Shown here: positions 35,468 to 48,141 of the stretch, piece after piece
Layout: the number at the start of each line of letters is the position of its first letter
How positions within the stretch are numbered: the first letter of the stretch is position 1
Source: Inia geoffrensis
Taxonomy: Eukaryota; Chordata; Mammalia; Artiodactyla; Iniidae
Direction: 5' to 3'
DNA length: 64,000 nucleotides
NCBI GenBank assembly: GCA_036417435.1
Contig: CM070899.1
Coordinates: 67,039,001 to 67,103,000 of the forward strand
Notes under the pieces: model-generated
What the model was told of the DNA's origin: nothing
Databases searched by the model: none
What the model saw: only the letters and a program-made list of their open reading frames with translations
Made by a program: the position numbers and the translations under genes

Positions 35468-35658
35468 TGGTACGCGGGCCTCTCACTGTTGTGGCCTCTC
35501 CCGTTGCGGAGCACAGGCTCCGGATGCGCAGGCTCAGCGGTCATGGCTCATGGGCCCAGCCGCCCCGTGGCACGTGGGACCTTCCTGGACCGGGGCACGA
35601 ACCCGTGTCCCCTGCATCGGCAGGCAGACTCTCAGCCACTGCGCCACCAGGGAAGCCC
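35441..35658 (-). mobile_element. CHR-2-like SINE
   Basis: Antisense copy with a T-run of nearly 30 at its left. 'ccattggctttt' (35429-35440) and 'ccactggctttt' (35660-35671) are the duplication. Confidence 0.95.
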
Positions 35659-35674
35659 TCCACTGGCTTTTTTA

Positions 35675-36644
35675 TTCCCTAAATAGAACCTAACTCCTGT
35701 GGTCACTGCACCCAGCAACTCCGTTGCTTTCTGGTCAGCCTCTAATTCTTGTAGCTCATGCAGATACGAGCTTGGGCCTCCTTGAAACAGGCTGGGACAA
35801 AGATTAACTTCTTCCCAGAACCTAGTAATGGCTAATGAGCTCTTTGGAATAATATTTCTAAGTATTCATCATACCGGAATCAATATCAATGTGCTGTCAG
35901 TGTGTGCATTAGCCCCACAGTCAAACAAAGAACAGCCCTTACGGCCCAATAATGACACTGGGTGTGGATAGCTGGGGGTGGGCAAGATGATGCAGAGATG
36001 ACTATAGCAGCTCTCCTCAAATACAAGGCTTCCAGGATGTTACACAGACGGTCATTCTTGTACTTTGTCAGAGGTAGGCAGCATTTAGATTCAGCCACTG
36101 ATAATACTCAGCAAAATAACTCTCTTTTATCTTCCTAACCCATGAGATGGATTACACCTTCCTGACTGTAAGAGAAGTCTACTCTTCTATTCCTTGCTGG
36201 TGTTGGCAAGGAATTCAAATGTCTTACAGTTAGTAGAGCACTACATATGTAGCTGGTAAGACAGGTACAACAAACTTGAATCATTACTGACTCAGGTAAG
36301 ACCTGCTTTTATTACAACTCCATCATGCTCACACTCATTCGTGTAGCGTTTCCCATACTCAGATCCTGCTAGAAAGATATGTCAAGCAAGGGTACTGGCA
36401 AAAGGTCTGAGCATCAAGTCTGCATTACTTTAATCTCCGGGATCAGAGTAGGATCTGACCAAGATTCATGCTCATCCCTGTAGTAAAACAGATCTTAGTG
36501 CTGTAAATGAGATTTCACTCTACGTGTGAAATCTGATTTTCCAATTACAATGAGAAGGGTGGGGTGAGTTTGATAAAGATGACTGCTCTTATGGCATACA
36601 CAGTTAAGATGGTATAAAACTAAGATGACTGTGGGTAAGCAGGT
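35675..36644. other. Unique sequence, no gene seen
   Basis: No repeat or exon recognised in about 1 kb. Confidence 0.4.
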
Positions 36645-36910
36645 GGGCATCACAGTCAAATCACATTGATTTGGAATCCTGGTCCAATAACTTATTAACT
36701 ATATGACCTTAGCCAAATTTGGTAACCTGGCTAAAACTTAGTTTCTGTAAAATGTAAATAATAATAACTTAATCCTATAAAATGAGATTGTTACTCTCTA
36801 TCTCATAATGTCATTATAAGGGCTGAATAAGTTACATACAATGTTTAGTCCAATGCCACTACATAATAAGAATTGAATAAATAAGAGCTGTGGTTGTTAC
36901 TATGATTTTT
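36645..36910 (+). repeat. MIR SINE, full length
   Basis: 'gatttggaatcctggtccaa', 'aactatatgaccttagccaa', 'tgtaaaatgtaaataataat', 'aatgccactacataataaga', 'attgaataaataagagctgt': MIR head, core and tail in order. Confidence 0.8.
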
Positions 36911-39539
36911 CTTTTTATCACCCCACCATGGCCTAGTTATCTACAAAGAATTAACTTCTTTGTACCTTTGTAATTCAGTGAAGAAAGCCATAACCAAAAG
37001 CATGAAGGAAGTTAGTTCCTTGTCAGGCTTCCATGGTCTAAACTTCGCCACACAATAAATATGATCTTAATGATCTTTCACTAATCACTGTGAAACAAAA
37101 TTCTCTAAATTCTAGAAACTTTCAGTGAAACACCACAAAATGCAGCCATAGAGCAATCTCTCCCTTCCCCCATACACACACACACCCCATCCACCCCTTG
37201 GGGATATATTAAACTAAGACAACTGAAGTAGCCTTAGCCAGTAATTAAGACACACAGCTAATCAGAGAGCAGCACAGGCTGTGGCCCTCTGCAAAGAAAC
37301 CGAGCACCCAGGATGACAGCTCCCGTTACTAGGGCTTTGTTCTCCTAGAGCAAAAAGAGCACAAAAGCATAAAGTTGGGGAACTGCAAAAGCATTTTGAA
37401 CATTTGCAGAGGGGAGGACAGATCACAGGCTCCTCTAAACTGGAAGGAGATTCTACCAGATAACTGCGTCAGCCCACACCCTCCAGCGCCTTCCCCACCC
37501 TCAAAGCATGACTCCACTTTTCCTATCATTGCCTTTAAGGAATCTGGCTTCTGCGACTTCCAGTAATGGTACAAATCACCCATGGGGAAGCAGCTGAGAG
37601 CACTGTTAGACAAAAGAAAACAAAAATTAAGCAAATAGGAAACTCCTTAAAATGCTCTTTGGTTATTTTTATTCCTAGCAATTTATGTTACCAGAGCAAG
37701 TCTTTCTTCATTGCTTTTCCTTGCAAGTAATACTTTAAATGAATTCCAATGGCCACTGAGTGATTTTCTCCAGACCCATAATCTAGCCACTAGACGCACT
37801 TTCCCCTCCCCCATCACCATCTAGCACTCCTCCCTGTCACCTTAGAGCTTCTGACTTAGCTGTATTCACACCCAGAAGTCCCAGCAGAGCTTTCTGTTCA
37901 CATTTAATGACATAAAAAAAGCAGGCAATGAACCCATGCTCCTAAGTGCCTGTGATAAAGCCAGGCTGAGCTGACCTCTCCCATCCCAAACAGCTGCATG
38001 TCAGGCACATAAACTTAAAGGACCAAGAACAGCATGTGTGTGATGTGTATAAACAAACTAATTAAATCCAAGGTCTTTCATCCCAGCTAGCGCCTAATGG
38101 GACCAACAGGCTCGACTCTGTGCAAAAAAACCCCACAAAACAACAAAAAAAAAACCCAAATCACTCCAAGCTAGCAAGAGGTATTGCTTTTCCTGCTTCC
38201 TGTGATACATCTCTTTTAGGCTCAATAAACAGCCTCAAAGAAGAGGAACTCAAGGGTTGCCATTCATTCCTGTACGACTTTTCAAATAAAAACTATCAGC
38301 TTAGCAGCACTGAGCCAAAGACCACTCCCTGATCCCAAGTGGACACACTGATCAATTGGACTGACATGCGCCTCCTCCTTTCCTTCCCTTAGTAGCAATC
38401 AGCTGCACCAGGGAAATCCATTGCCCAAAACAAAAGGCAACTCACTGCTCCTTATCTGATAATGTCAGGTCATATTTTTTAGAAAAAATAATAATAATAA
38501 TGAAGAGGCCTAAAGACAGAGCTAGGAGTTGAAATAAGCACCATACATGTTTACATAGAGTTTCAGAATTGAGTTGAGGTTTTGACTGAGCCCAGAGATC
38601 TGTATTCGCCACAATCACTGAGGACCCTGCTATTTATTCATCTTATCAGATTCCGGTTAAAGTTAAGCAAGAGGGAGCAACACCACTGCCACTTGCAGAG
38701 GCTCTCCATAGGGTTACCCTTCACGGCAACTGCCGCAGAGAGGAGACTTGTTACAAGTCAGCCTGCAGATAACTCCAGCTATTTTGAGGGCTAGCTAGAG
38801 ATGAAAAAATATTGTGGCAGTCTTTCAACTAACTATGAAGGACACGGGTCGAAGGACTACCATGTAAATCAATAGGCTCAAGTAATTTCATTTTGTTTGG
38901 GTCTCTGTGTTTTTAAAAAATTCTGTCTTGAACGTTCAAGAGATCCCCTTTCACATCAGGGCTATGTCAAATGCTTATTCAGCATTCGTTCCTTGCCATG
39001 AAGACACTGAAACCCAACCGAGGTAAATACTGAATTTCATACTGTAAATCACTTAATATTTCATAAATCACAAGAACTAATAGGGGACCAATGAGCTCTC
39101 CCCATAAAAAAGAAATAGGTACCTTTACAATCTTTAAATACTGTGAACTGCTCAATTTAGAGCCTATTTGGGGTTTTTCAATAGAAAAATATCTTATGTT
39201 TATGAAAAATTCCATGAGAACACTAAAAACAACAGGCAGAGATTGAACAAGAATAATTCCACATATGTTGATCCCTCTATGACTCTTATAGGCCTTTGTC
39301 TTAACCCAGCAGCCTGAAAACAGATTTAGGTAAAACAGCCCTTCTTTCCCTAGTCCATTTTAAGCAGACAACATTCCCCCATCACCGCCTTAGCAGACAC
39401 CGACTAACCAAGAAAACAGCCATAAAATTAAGGCCCAGACATTTAACACTCACCATCTCCTGCTCCCACCGCCTTCTTTTGATGTTTACAGCACATCTGT
39501 AGGATGCAATACTAGGAGATGCCTTGTTTGACCTGCTGC
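36911..39539. other. Repeat-poor unique sequence, no gene seen
   Basis: No interspersed repeat recognised across 2.6 kb. Contains a short CA/CCCC stretch (37170-37200), an A/C run at 38126-38157 and an (AAT)5 at about 38487-38502. The open frames (37329-37634 minus, 38582-38794 plus) have no domain character. Low repeat density may indicate constraint. Confidence 0.45.
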
Positions 39540-39672
39540 ATGATGCTGTGACATCAGTTCAGATGATGCAGCTCATTATGGGAAAGGCTGCTGTTGCTAT
39601 GGCAACTGGGATGTGCTAGGAATCCTTGCTGCATTTCCAGTGGAGCCTGAGACAATACGGAAGCCCTGTAAG
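39540..39672. promoter_or_regulatory. Candidate regulatory element: RFX X-box with CRE-like site
   Basis: 'gttgctatggcaac' (39593-39606) fits the RFX X-box consensus GTNRCCNNRGYAAC with one mismatch and is almost a perfect palindrome. 'tgacatca' (39549-39556) differs by one base from the CRE 'tgacgtca'. Downstream, 'gccct/gtaaga' at 39668 could be a 5' splice donor on the plus strand, so a non-coding first exon is possible. No CpG island and no TATA box at a convincing distance. RFX factors drive ciliary, neuronal and MHC-II genes; the target here is unknown. Confidence 0.3.
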
Positions 39673-40976
39673 AAACAGACAATATGCAAAATTTAGATCA
39701 AAGGAAGAGGATCCCTCATTGGCCTAAAATCCATAGGTTTAAAAGGGATTTCCCTGAAGTCATTTTGGAAAAAATAAAAATTACCTCCTACTTTGTTGTT
39801 ACACACTTAGAAAAAGGGGAGGAGGGGAATGAGATTTAGTGCTAAAACAAATAAAAACTCAAATGGACAATGTTTCTCTGTTAGGCAATTTGATTACTTC
39901 TTCCTCTCTGGACAGCATTTCAATTACTTTTTTTTTAAGTTATTAAAAAGAATTTTTCTCATTTGTCAAAGACGAAAAGAACAAAGCAAGGAACAGAAAA
40001 AAAATTAAAAATGGAATATAAACAGCTGAGAAAGTGACTCTAATTCTAAAGAAAATAGGCTTTAATTCTCAGAATATGGACAAACTCCTACCAACAAAGT
40101 CCGTCCTAATCATTTCCACTGATGGACACCAACCCAGACACACGACACGTGACACAGAACCTTCTCATGCAGACTAGCCCCAGCTCTCGCTTGAGCATTG
40201 GATAGGCACATGGAAGGAGGTTTAGAATCTAGGGGGCACACCACATCACCTTCAACTTCTCGGGCCCCTTCCTTTGACATGCAGAGAACCCCTACCACTC
40301 AGAGCCAAAATGCAAGAGTCTTTTTCTGGGACCGAACCTGGTAGTTGGAACAAACGGCAGACCTGCTAGAAACTTCCTAAATCATTGGCATTCCAAACAT
40401 TGGGGTTCTGTTTTCCTCTCTATGGGGCAATGAGACACACAGGAGGAAATTACTCACAGCCCTCCCCCCACAAAAGCTGAAACTGTGTGAAAACCCACAT
40501 TTAGACAAGACATAGTGAGGTATTTCTGTAGTTTGTAAAAGAAAAGCAAATCTAAAGCAATCATTTCTTTCCACTCCTGAGCAGAAACAAACATTATGTG
40601 ATGCGAACTGGGGAGAAGGAGACATGGACAAAGCAGCCATCTCTTGCATATTTAATACTCTCAGACCATGGATAGAGACAGAATCAAGCTGACCTACATA
40701 CATCCACTCTATCTGCACAACTCTGGGGAAGAACAACATTCTAAAACCCCCAAATCTAATGAGACAATTATGTCGTTCCCTCCTACTTGAGATTTTAAAT
40801 GGCATTGTTAACTAGCAGCATGGGGGATGGGGAGATGAAATAGCAGAAGGAATTCAGGCAGTGGCTTGGTAAATGGGGGCTGATAAAATGCCTGAAAGAC
40901 GCCAAGATCCTAGCAGGGTGCACCATCAGCTATGCACAGAGCATCCCCTCCCTGATGCAAAGCCAGGATTATTCTT
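39673..40976. other. Repeat-poor unique sequence, no gene seen
   Basis: The 142-codon minus-strand frame at 40377-40805 is the longest non-repeat frame in the window. It lacks domain features, has an irregular Cys/Phe-rich composition and no splice context; most likely chance. Confidence 0.4.
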
Positions 40977-41085
40977 GCTTCACCTAATGAGGAATTGGGA
41001 GGCCAAGAGCAAGATGTGAAGCTGCCTGCCCAAGTCATCCATGCTCTCAGTCATGGGCAGAGCCTGACTCCCACCCTTTATCTTA
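40977..41085 (-). repeat. MIR fragment
   Basis: 'taatgaggaattgggaggcc', 'gaagctgcctgcccaagtca' and 'ggcagagcctgactccca' fit the antisense MIR. Confidence 0.5.
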
Positions 41086-41124
41086 GGCCACATGCCACAC
41101 CAAGGGAAGTAACAGGCAGCCACT

Positions 41125-41275
41125 CCAGTGCAAAGAGCACTGATCTGGGATTCAGGAAACCCAAGTGTTAATGCCAGTTCCTCCAGTGAGCATTTGTGTA
41201 ACATCAGGTCAATCAATTAACTTCTCTGGGCCTCAAGTTGTTCACCTGCAGAGATGATGGATTTAGCTAATAACC
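41125..41275 (+). repeat. MIR 5' half
   Basis: 'gcaaagagcactgatctggg', 'tcaattaacttctctgggcc' and 'tgttcacctgcagagatgat' match the MIR head and core in the plus orientation. Confidence 0.65.
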
Positions 41276-42904
41276 ATGGTTTTAAAGTTTTTTGTTAGTA
41301 GTGGAACCCTATCTTCCAATGATACAGACCAAAGCTGGGCTGCCCTGGTTGAGAGGGGATAAGAAGCCCAGAGCCAAGTTTGACGAGCTCTTCTCAACCC
41401 CATCCCCCATCTCACCTGCTATGATCTGACCTCTGAAGGCACTGTGATGAAACCCTCAGCCACTGGGGAAGATGAAGTGAAAGTCATGGCTCTATAACAA
41501 TATTATCAGCCTTTCCATAACTGAAATCCACGGTTCTATAAGAGGGAGAGAAGAGGGTGGGATCAGGTGTTCCAGACTTGAATATGGCTTCTCAGTATGA
41601 GTTTCCTTTGCCAGAAAAATGTCATTGGTTTGGTGGGAAGAGATGGATGTCTCATCAAATCTGAGGCCAAGTCAGACTTTTAACAACCTGAAGTGGCTGA
41701 ATTACGGGCCCCCAAAATGGCCTGGACTGGCTTAAAAAGTGGACCCATAAAGCAGAAGCAAGTCATGAAGTATTTTCTCGCTGTGTGAATGGGGCTGTAG
41801 TAATTCACCTTGAATTTCCCAATGGCCTTTCTCACTACCCCCAAACCCTCAATTTGTGGTGTTGTTTTGAGGATTGCATAAACTAATGTTTATAAAAGCA
41901 TGTGGAAACCAAAAGCGGAACCTTTGTTAATATTGTCGTTAACAGCCCACTCACCCCAGTCAGGGGAGGCTATCTAGCTCTCGTCTGTAGGTCCAGTAAG
42001 ATTCTGGACTCTGGAATAAGATGGTTAGGAAATGGCTTACAGAGTCTGCACAGCTACCAATGCGGGCTTACCCCTCACTACTCACTTCGACAAGGGGTGC
42101 TCCCAGAGGACAGAGCCAGGGCCGTGGGCAGAATGGATAAACAGCTCCTCTTGGAGAACAGAGTCAGGGCCATACCAAGGAAACTCTCCTACTTCCAGGT
42201 GGCCATTCTTACTAGCCAAGGGTCACTTCTACCCTAAGCAATGTTACTTGGCTATACTGTTGACATTTTATTATTTTCAGGTTTCCAGGAGAACAGAGCT
42301 ACAGAATTAACCAAAGGTCGAAATCTTATGCAGAAGGAGAAGGGGTTTAGTTAATCCTTTACCAACAATGCCCAATTCTGGAATTCTGGCTTCAAAATTG
42401 ACCTTCATTCACAAAATATACAAATACTCAAGCACTCTAACCACAGGCCTACATGACCATATACCCATCCTGGCTGTAGATGCTGTTTTAATCAGTACAC
42501 TATATACTTTCTGAGAACATTTGTTGGCCCAAAATATTTGGACACCAAATTACAGTGGTCATGTGTGGCTCTTACTGCTGTCAAATGCACACCATTCCTT
42601 CTACTTTTTTTAGATAACCACACAGATATTATTATCAATCATGGGTGATCAGAATAGAATTTGAAACCATAATATTAATAATAAGCTCAGTTATTATTGT
42701 AGTTAGCTAATGTTTGGATTTATTATTTCCTCTCAGACATTATCTCTTCCACATTCTAACTTAATATGCTTTGGATGGGAATCCAACCAAGGAATGCAGA
42801 ATGCCACTCAGTCTTAAGCCAATAAGCTTGTTCCATTCCCAGATATACAGAAATTAGTTCAGAGATGATATGAGACCCCACTGAAGCCAATAAGATACAG
42901 TGAG
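41276..42904. other. Mostly unique sequence, no gene seen
   Basis: No named repeat. 41890-42330 contains two overlapping 92-111-codon frames without recognised domains. 'ttccaggagaacagagctac' (about 42282-42301) may be a diverged repeat end. Confidence 0.4.
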
Positions 42905-43184
42905 ACACTGTAAAGAAATCACTGTTGGCTCCTGGTTTTGAAAGGGTGTCAAATCTGAAGTAGCTCATCCATTTTGTATTCATGAGTGAAGAACCTATCT
43001 GAGCCAACAGAGGGAGGGCTGAACTGAGTCGAGAGAAAAGAAACTGAGTTCTGAGGCCACTGCTTGGGCCAGAAATCAGCCCTACTCTGACTCTGTAGGT
43101 TATAAGAGCCAAAAAGCCCCTTTTCTGCTTCAGCCAGTATGTTTTGGGGTTTCAGTCACAGTAAACAAAGCCCTAACTGATCCA
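42905..43184 (+). repeat. Unassigned old repeat, 3' end
   Basis: 'tataagagccaaaaagcccc', 'cttttctgcttcagccagta' and 'gtttcagtcacagtaaacaa'...'ctaactgatcc' resemble the end of a common old mammalian repeat. Exact family unknown. Confidence 0.4.
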
Positions 43185-44385
43185 ATCATTGAAGAAACTG
43201 TGTAAGGCATAAATTGGCACCATTAGCATGAAACGTACTTGGAAGAAAAAAAAAGAAGCTTGGGCTCTGGAGTGGTGCATGAGGCTGAACAGTGAGACCC
43301 CTCAAAGGGTTAGGGTCAGGGCCAGAGCTGCCAAGACCCCCTCACCCCTCACAGGAAGGCGCAATGCATTACTCATCTTTTCTCCTGGACATTCCCGGAC
43401 TTAACAGTGACTACATACTTCAATCAGCTTAAGCCCCATTCCTCTGTCCTTTCCCAGGCAAAACTCCCATCAGCAAAGGCCAAAAAGCCTCCAAAAGCCC
43501 AGGGAGGATAGATTAGCTCCTGATTGAACACCTCGATTTGGAACCTGAAGCAAACCTTGGGGTGATTTTTGCCAAAGAAACTGGCCCCAACCTGTTCAAA
43601 GGTCTCCCTGTCATCTTCTGAATTTAAGATTTTAAGATTTTCTCTTGCCCGACCTTAGAGTTAATATGGTTTGCTGCTTTACTAGATTTAACGCCAAAAA
43701 AAAAACATTCGGCATAAAACCAAGTGGCTTTAATGTGCTGGTGGAAGTCCAGTTGTGCTGAGTGATATAGGTAAAGGAAATACCTATATATATCAGGACC
43801 AACATATGATGAGGGTTTATGTGCTGTTTAAACTTTGCACTGGCACTCCTGGGGCTTTCCTGTTGTAGTACTCAATTTTTTCATAGGTCTTAATCTTATC
43901 TACTCAAGTAAACAGCTTGTGCTACTTTTGATTCCCCCATAACCTTTAGTGCACTCCTAGGCATAAGTAATCCCCTAACAAGTCCTTCTTAATTTCTTTT
44001 TTGTTAAAGTAACATTGTTTCCATTCCAGGAAAAGAAAAATTTCCTAACAGCTTTCTCCTTATCACAGAAGAGTTTGAAATGTTATAAGATTTTACTAAG
44101 GCTTACATGTGTAAATCTTTTCCCCTTCCTTTTGCTGCCTAAAATAGCAAAAAGTAATTTGCTACTAAGAAAACCTGACCAAAAATGATAACGCAAGCCA
44201 GCAAACAAACATTTAATATGTGTCATCAGAGACAGAAGGAATAGTGATCATGATACCTGTTTCAAGTTATTTACAACTGAGTCTTTTAATTAACAGCATT
44301 TTCAGCCCACACGGTCTTTTAAAAAACTAGATTCTTCCCCTTACCTGAGAAAAATCATGAATAAAATAACTAACCCTCATTTACA
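43185..44385. other. Repeat-poor unique sequence, no gene seen
   Basis: No repeat or exon recognised. 44363-44400 contains two copies of 'aaaataactaaccc'-like sequence just before the SINE. Confidence 0.45.
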
Positions 44386-44402
44386 TTAAAATAACTAACC
44401 CC

Positions 44403-44611
44403 GGGGCTTTCCTGGTGGCGCAGTGGTTGAGAGTCCACCTGCCAATTCAGGGGACACGGGTTCATGTCCCGGTCCTGGAGGATCCCACGTGCCGTGGAGC
44501 GGCTGGGCCCGTGAGCCATGGCCGTGGAGCCTGCGCGTCCAGAGCCTGTGCTCCGCAGCGGGAGAGGCCGCAGCAGTGAGAGGCCCGCATACCGGCAAAA
44601 AAAAAAAAAAA
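44403..44611 (+). mobile_element. CHR-2-like SINE
   Basis: Full body with A-tail. 'aactaacccgg' after the tail (44611-44621) repeats 'aactaaccccgg' before it (44393-44404). Confidence 0.95.
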
Positions 44612-44621
44612 ACTAACCCGG

Positions 44622-45637
44622 CATAAACATAATGCATTCTAGAAATATGGAGTATCCCGAGATAACTTTAGTTAGAAAAAGTGATTATTTTCTATGGAAA
44701 AGAAACAAATTACATCATACCTTCATATGTAAAATTCCTACAGTAAATAATATATTAAAGGGCTCACTAAATCAAAGTTACAAGTAGCTCTGATAAAAGA
44801 GATTTGTTTTACAAGATGCAAACATTTTTTTTAGTGAATAATCCAATTTAGTAAATGTACTCTTAAAAATCAGCTCTATATAAAGTACAGAGTTACACAC
44901 CATTGGTAAAGTTATCTTCATTTGCTAGAGTGCTATGAAACAAACAAGAGAGCTGAAATGTTCGGCCGATTACAAGTATCCATTTTGCTTTACATCTGAG
45001 TCGTTACATCAGGCTGCCTTATATTCCATTAACTGGATGCATGTCTGTCATGGAAACAACTTCAAGCATCTTCAGGGCAAAGACTTAGTCTTCCAGAGCA
45101 CAGTAGGTGGTGTAGCAAACACTTGTCGTGTACACTGCCTAGTAAATGCTTCTTTACATGAGTTTATCAAACTCAGAGACTTGATCCTGGCCAGCTAAAG
45201 ACATGCAATTAGAAACTCCCAAACCACCAGTCAATCATAAATACACATGCATATAAACACATAAACATATTGACTTAAAAACATAGGTGAGAATGAGTTT
45301 TTGCATATAATACCAATATTTCCCTCTTACTCTAGCCAGTGATAATATTTTACTTTCAAATGTATTAATTTACTGCTGGTCTAAACATTCTATCAAGATG
45401 TATTTATTGTAAAATAAAAACATTTCACCATAATACAAAACATTATTGCTTCATGGAATTCTTTTGAAAAAGATTACACAGACACAAACATAAAAGTAAA
45501 TCTAAAATATTCATAAGTATACATGTCACAAAAAGAACATATACCATAATAAATACACTGAGATAACATACAAAACAATAAAGTCAAGTAATAAAAGCAT
45601 TGCTTTACCTAGCTCTATGTTTATAGTGCTTGCTCGG
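44622..45637. other. AT-rich unique sequence, no gene seen
   Basis: The 87-codon frame at 44935-45198 has no recognised domain. No named repeats. Confidence 0.4.
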
Positions 45638-46002
45638 TGCTATGGACTGAATATGTGTATCCCCCGCAGAATTCACATGCTGAAATCCTAACCCCCAAGG
45701 TAATGGTATCAGGAAATGGAACTTTTGAGAAGTGACTAGGTGATGAAGGTGTATCACTCATAAATGGGATTAGCGCCCTTACAAAAGAGGCCCCCAAAAG
45801 CTCCCTTGACCCCTTTTACCATGTGAGGACAAAGCAAAGAGCATTGTCTATGAACAAGGAAGTGGGTTCTCACCAAACACAGAATCTTCCAGCCCCTTGA
45901 TCTTGGACTTCCCAGACTCCACAACTGTGTGAAATTAATGTCCATTTTTTATAAGCTACCCAGTCTATGGTATTTCTGTTATAGCAGCCCAAACAGATTA
46001 AG
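45638..46002 (+). mobile_element. MaLR/MLT1-like solitary LTR
   Basis: Begins 'tgctatggactgaatatgtg' and ends 'atagcagcccaaacagatta'. Between them lie 'aattcacatgctgaaatcct', 'gggattagcgcccttacaaa' and 'ccttgatcttggacttccca', characteristic of the MLT1 group of ERVL-MaLR LTRs. No internal retroviral sequence is attached. An ancient, inert solo LTR. Confidence 0.75.
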
Positions 46003-46014
46003 ATCCCAGCTCCT

Positions 46015-47487
46015 CATAACTAAGTTGTGTTTCTATATACCTACAACAAAAGAAAAATTAAGAAAACAATCCTATTTACAATGGAGTCAAAAAGAATAAA
46101 ATACTTAGTAGTAAATTTAACCCAGGAAGGTGAGAGATCAGTACACTGAAAATTATAAAACACTGATGAAAGAAATTAATGAAGACACACATAAATGGAA
46201 AGGTAGCCCATATTCATGGATTAGAATAAATAACATTGTTAAAATGTCCATACTACTCAAAGCAATTTTCAGATTCAATTTAATCCCTATCAAAATGTCA
46301 GTGCACTTTTTACAGAAATAGAAAAACAACCCTAAAATTTGCGTGGAACCAAAAAAGATCACAAATAACTAAAGCAATCTTGAGCAAGAAGAACAAAGCT
46401 GGAGGCATCACACTTCCTGATTTCAAACTATCATACAAGGCTATGGAAAGTAAAACAGTGTGGTACTGGCATAAAAATAAACACATAGATCAATGGAACA
46501 GAATAGAGAGCCCCAAAACAAACCCATGCATATGTGGTCAACTAACTTTCAACAAAGGCGCCAAGAACACAAAATGGGAAAAGACAGCCTCTTCAGTAAG
46601 TGGAGCTGGGAAAACTGGATATCCACAAGCAGAAGAATGAATTTGTGCCCTTATCTTACATTATACAAAAATAAATTCAAAATGGATTGAAGACTTAAGG
46701 AAAAGACCTAAAACCATAAAATTCTCAGAAGAAAATATAGGAGAAAAGCTCCTTGATATTGGTCTTGGCAGTAATTTTCTGGATACAACACCAAAAGCAC
46801 AGACAACAAAAGCAAAAATAAATGAGACTACATCAAACTAAAAAGTTTCTGCATCGCAAAGGAAACAATCAAGAAAGAAGAAAATATTTGTGAACCATAC
46901 ATCCAATAAAGGTTTAATATCCAAAATGTAAAAGAATTCTTACAACTCATAGCAAAACAACAATCTAATTTAAAAATGGGCAAAGGATCTGAATAGACAC
47001 TTTTCCAAAGAAGACATTCAAATGGCTAAAAGGCATATGAAAGATGTTCAACCTCACTAATCAGGAAAATGTAAATCAAAACCACCATGAGATATCACTT
47101 CACACCTACTAGGATGTCTGTTATCAAAAAGACAATAGATAACAAATATTGTCCAGAATGTGGAGAAAAGGGAGCCCTTATTCACTGTTGGTGGGAATGT
47201 AAACTGGTACAGCCACTATGGAAAAGAGTATGGAGGTTCTTCAAAAAATTAAAAATAGAACTACTGTATGATCCATAAATCCTACTTCTGGGTATATATC
47301 CGAAGGAAATGAAATCACTATCTCAAAGAGATATCTGCCCTCCAATGTTCATTTCAGCATTACTCACAATAGCCAAAATACACAAACAACCTAAGTGTCC
47401 ATCAAAAGATGAAAGGATAAAGAAAATGTGGAAGACATATATAATCTGTGGAAGATATCTATATACGGGATTTATATCTCCCATTCC

Positions 47488-47542
<55 letters not shown>

Positions 47543-48055
47543 ATACATTCAGCCATAAAAAAGAAGGAAATACTGCCATTTGTAACAACGTGGATGAACC
47601 TGGAGGGCATCATGCTAAATGTAACAAGCCTGAGAAAGAGACAAATACTGTATGGTATAAATGGAATCTGAAAAAAAAAATGTAAACTCATAGAACAGAG
47701 AATAGCATGGTGGTTGCCAGGGCCTTGGGGAAGATATTGATCAAAGGGTACACATTTTCAATTATAAGATGAGTAAGTTCTGAGGATGTAATGTACAGCA
47801 TGGTGACTATAGTTGATAATTCTGTATTGTATATTTGAAATCTGCTGAGAGTGTATCAATAGACCTTATGCATTCTCACCAAAGAAACCAAAAAACAAAA
47901 ACCCAGTGACCATGTGAAGCGATAGATGTGTTAATTAATTTGATTGTGGTAATCATTTCACAATGTATATGTATAGCAAATCATCACATTGTACAAATTA
48001 AATATATTACAATTTTACTTGTCAACTATATCTTGATAAAGCTGGGGGATAGAGG
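46015..48055 (+). mobile_element. Old L1 (L1M-type) ORF2 3' half with 3' UTR
   Basis: Degenerate L1 ORF2 C-terminal half: '[18 protein letters not shown]' at about 46386-46440, '[11 protein letters not shown]' at about 46491-46525, a degenerate Cys-rich motif '[18 protein letters not shown]' at about 47150, then the 'gcatggtggttgccagggcc' 3' UTR typical of older L1M. Many frameshifts and stops. A TG microsatellite (47492-47538) expanded in it. More diverged than the L1 at 27478. Confidence 0.85.
47492..47538. repeat. (TG)n microsatellite
   Basis: About 22 TG units inside the L1 remnant; the open frames across it are artefacts. Confidence 0.95.
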
Positions 48056-48064
48056 GAGAAAATA

Positions 48065-48141
48065 ACAACAAGAAAAAAGACACCCGGATCTTGTATGGAA
48101 TTTAGCCAACAAGAAAAAAGACACCCAAGATCTTTTATGTT
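48065..48141. repeat. Tandem ~41-bp duplication
   Basis: 'caacaagaaaaaagacaccc' followed by a 'gatctt' box occurs at about 48066 and again at about 48107, just beyond the L1 3' end. Confidence 0.8.

Noticed and set aside
35329..35682. 117-codon plus-strand frame with a poly-Phe stretch
   Set aside because: Poly-Phe is the SINE T-run and the rest is the antisense CHR-2 body, seen repeatedly across the window.
40377..40805. 142-codon minus-strand frame, the longest outside repeats
   Set aside because: No domain, odd Cys/Phe-rich composition, no splice sites or start context; expected by chance in 64 kb.
45638..46002. Possible complete endogenous retrovirus
   Set aside because: Only one LTR-type unit is present, with no internal coding region; the adjacent sequence is L1.
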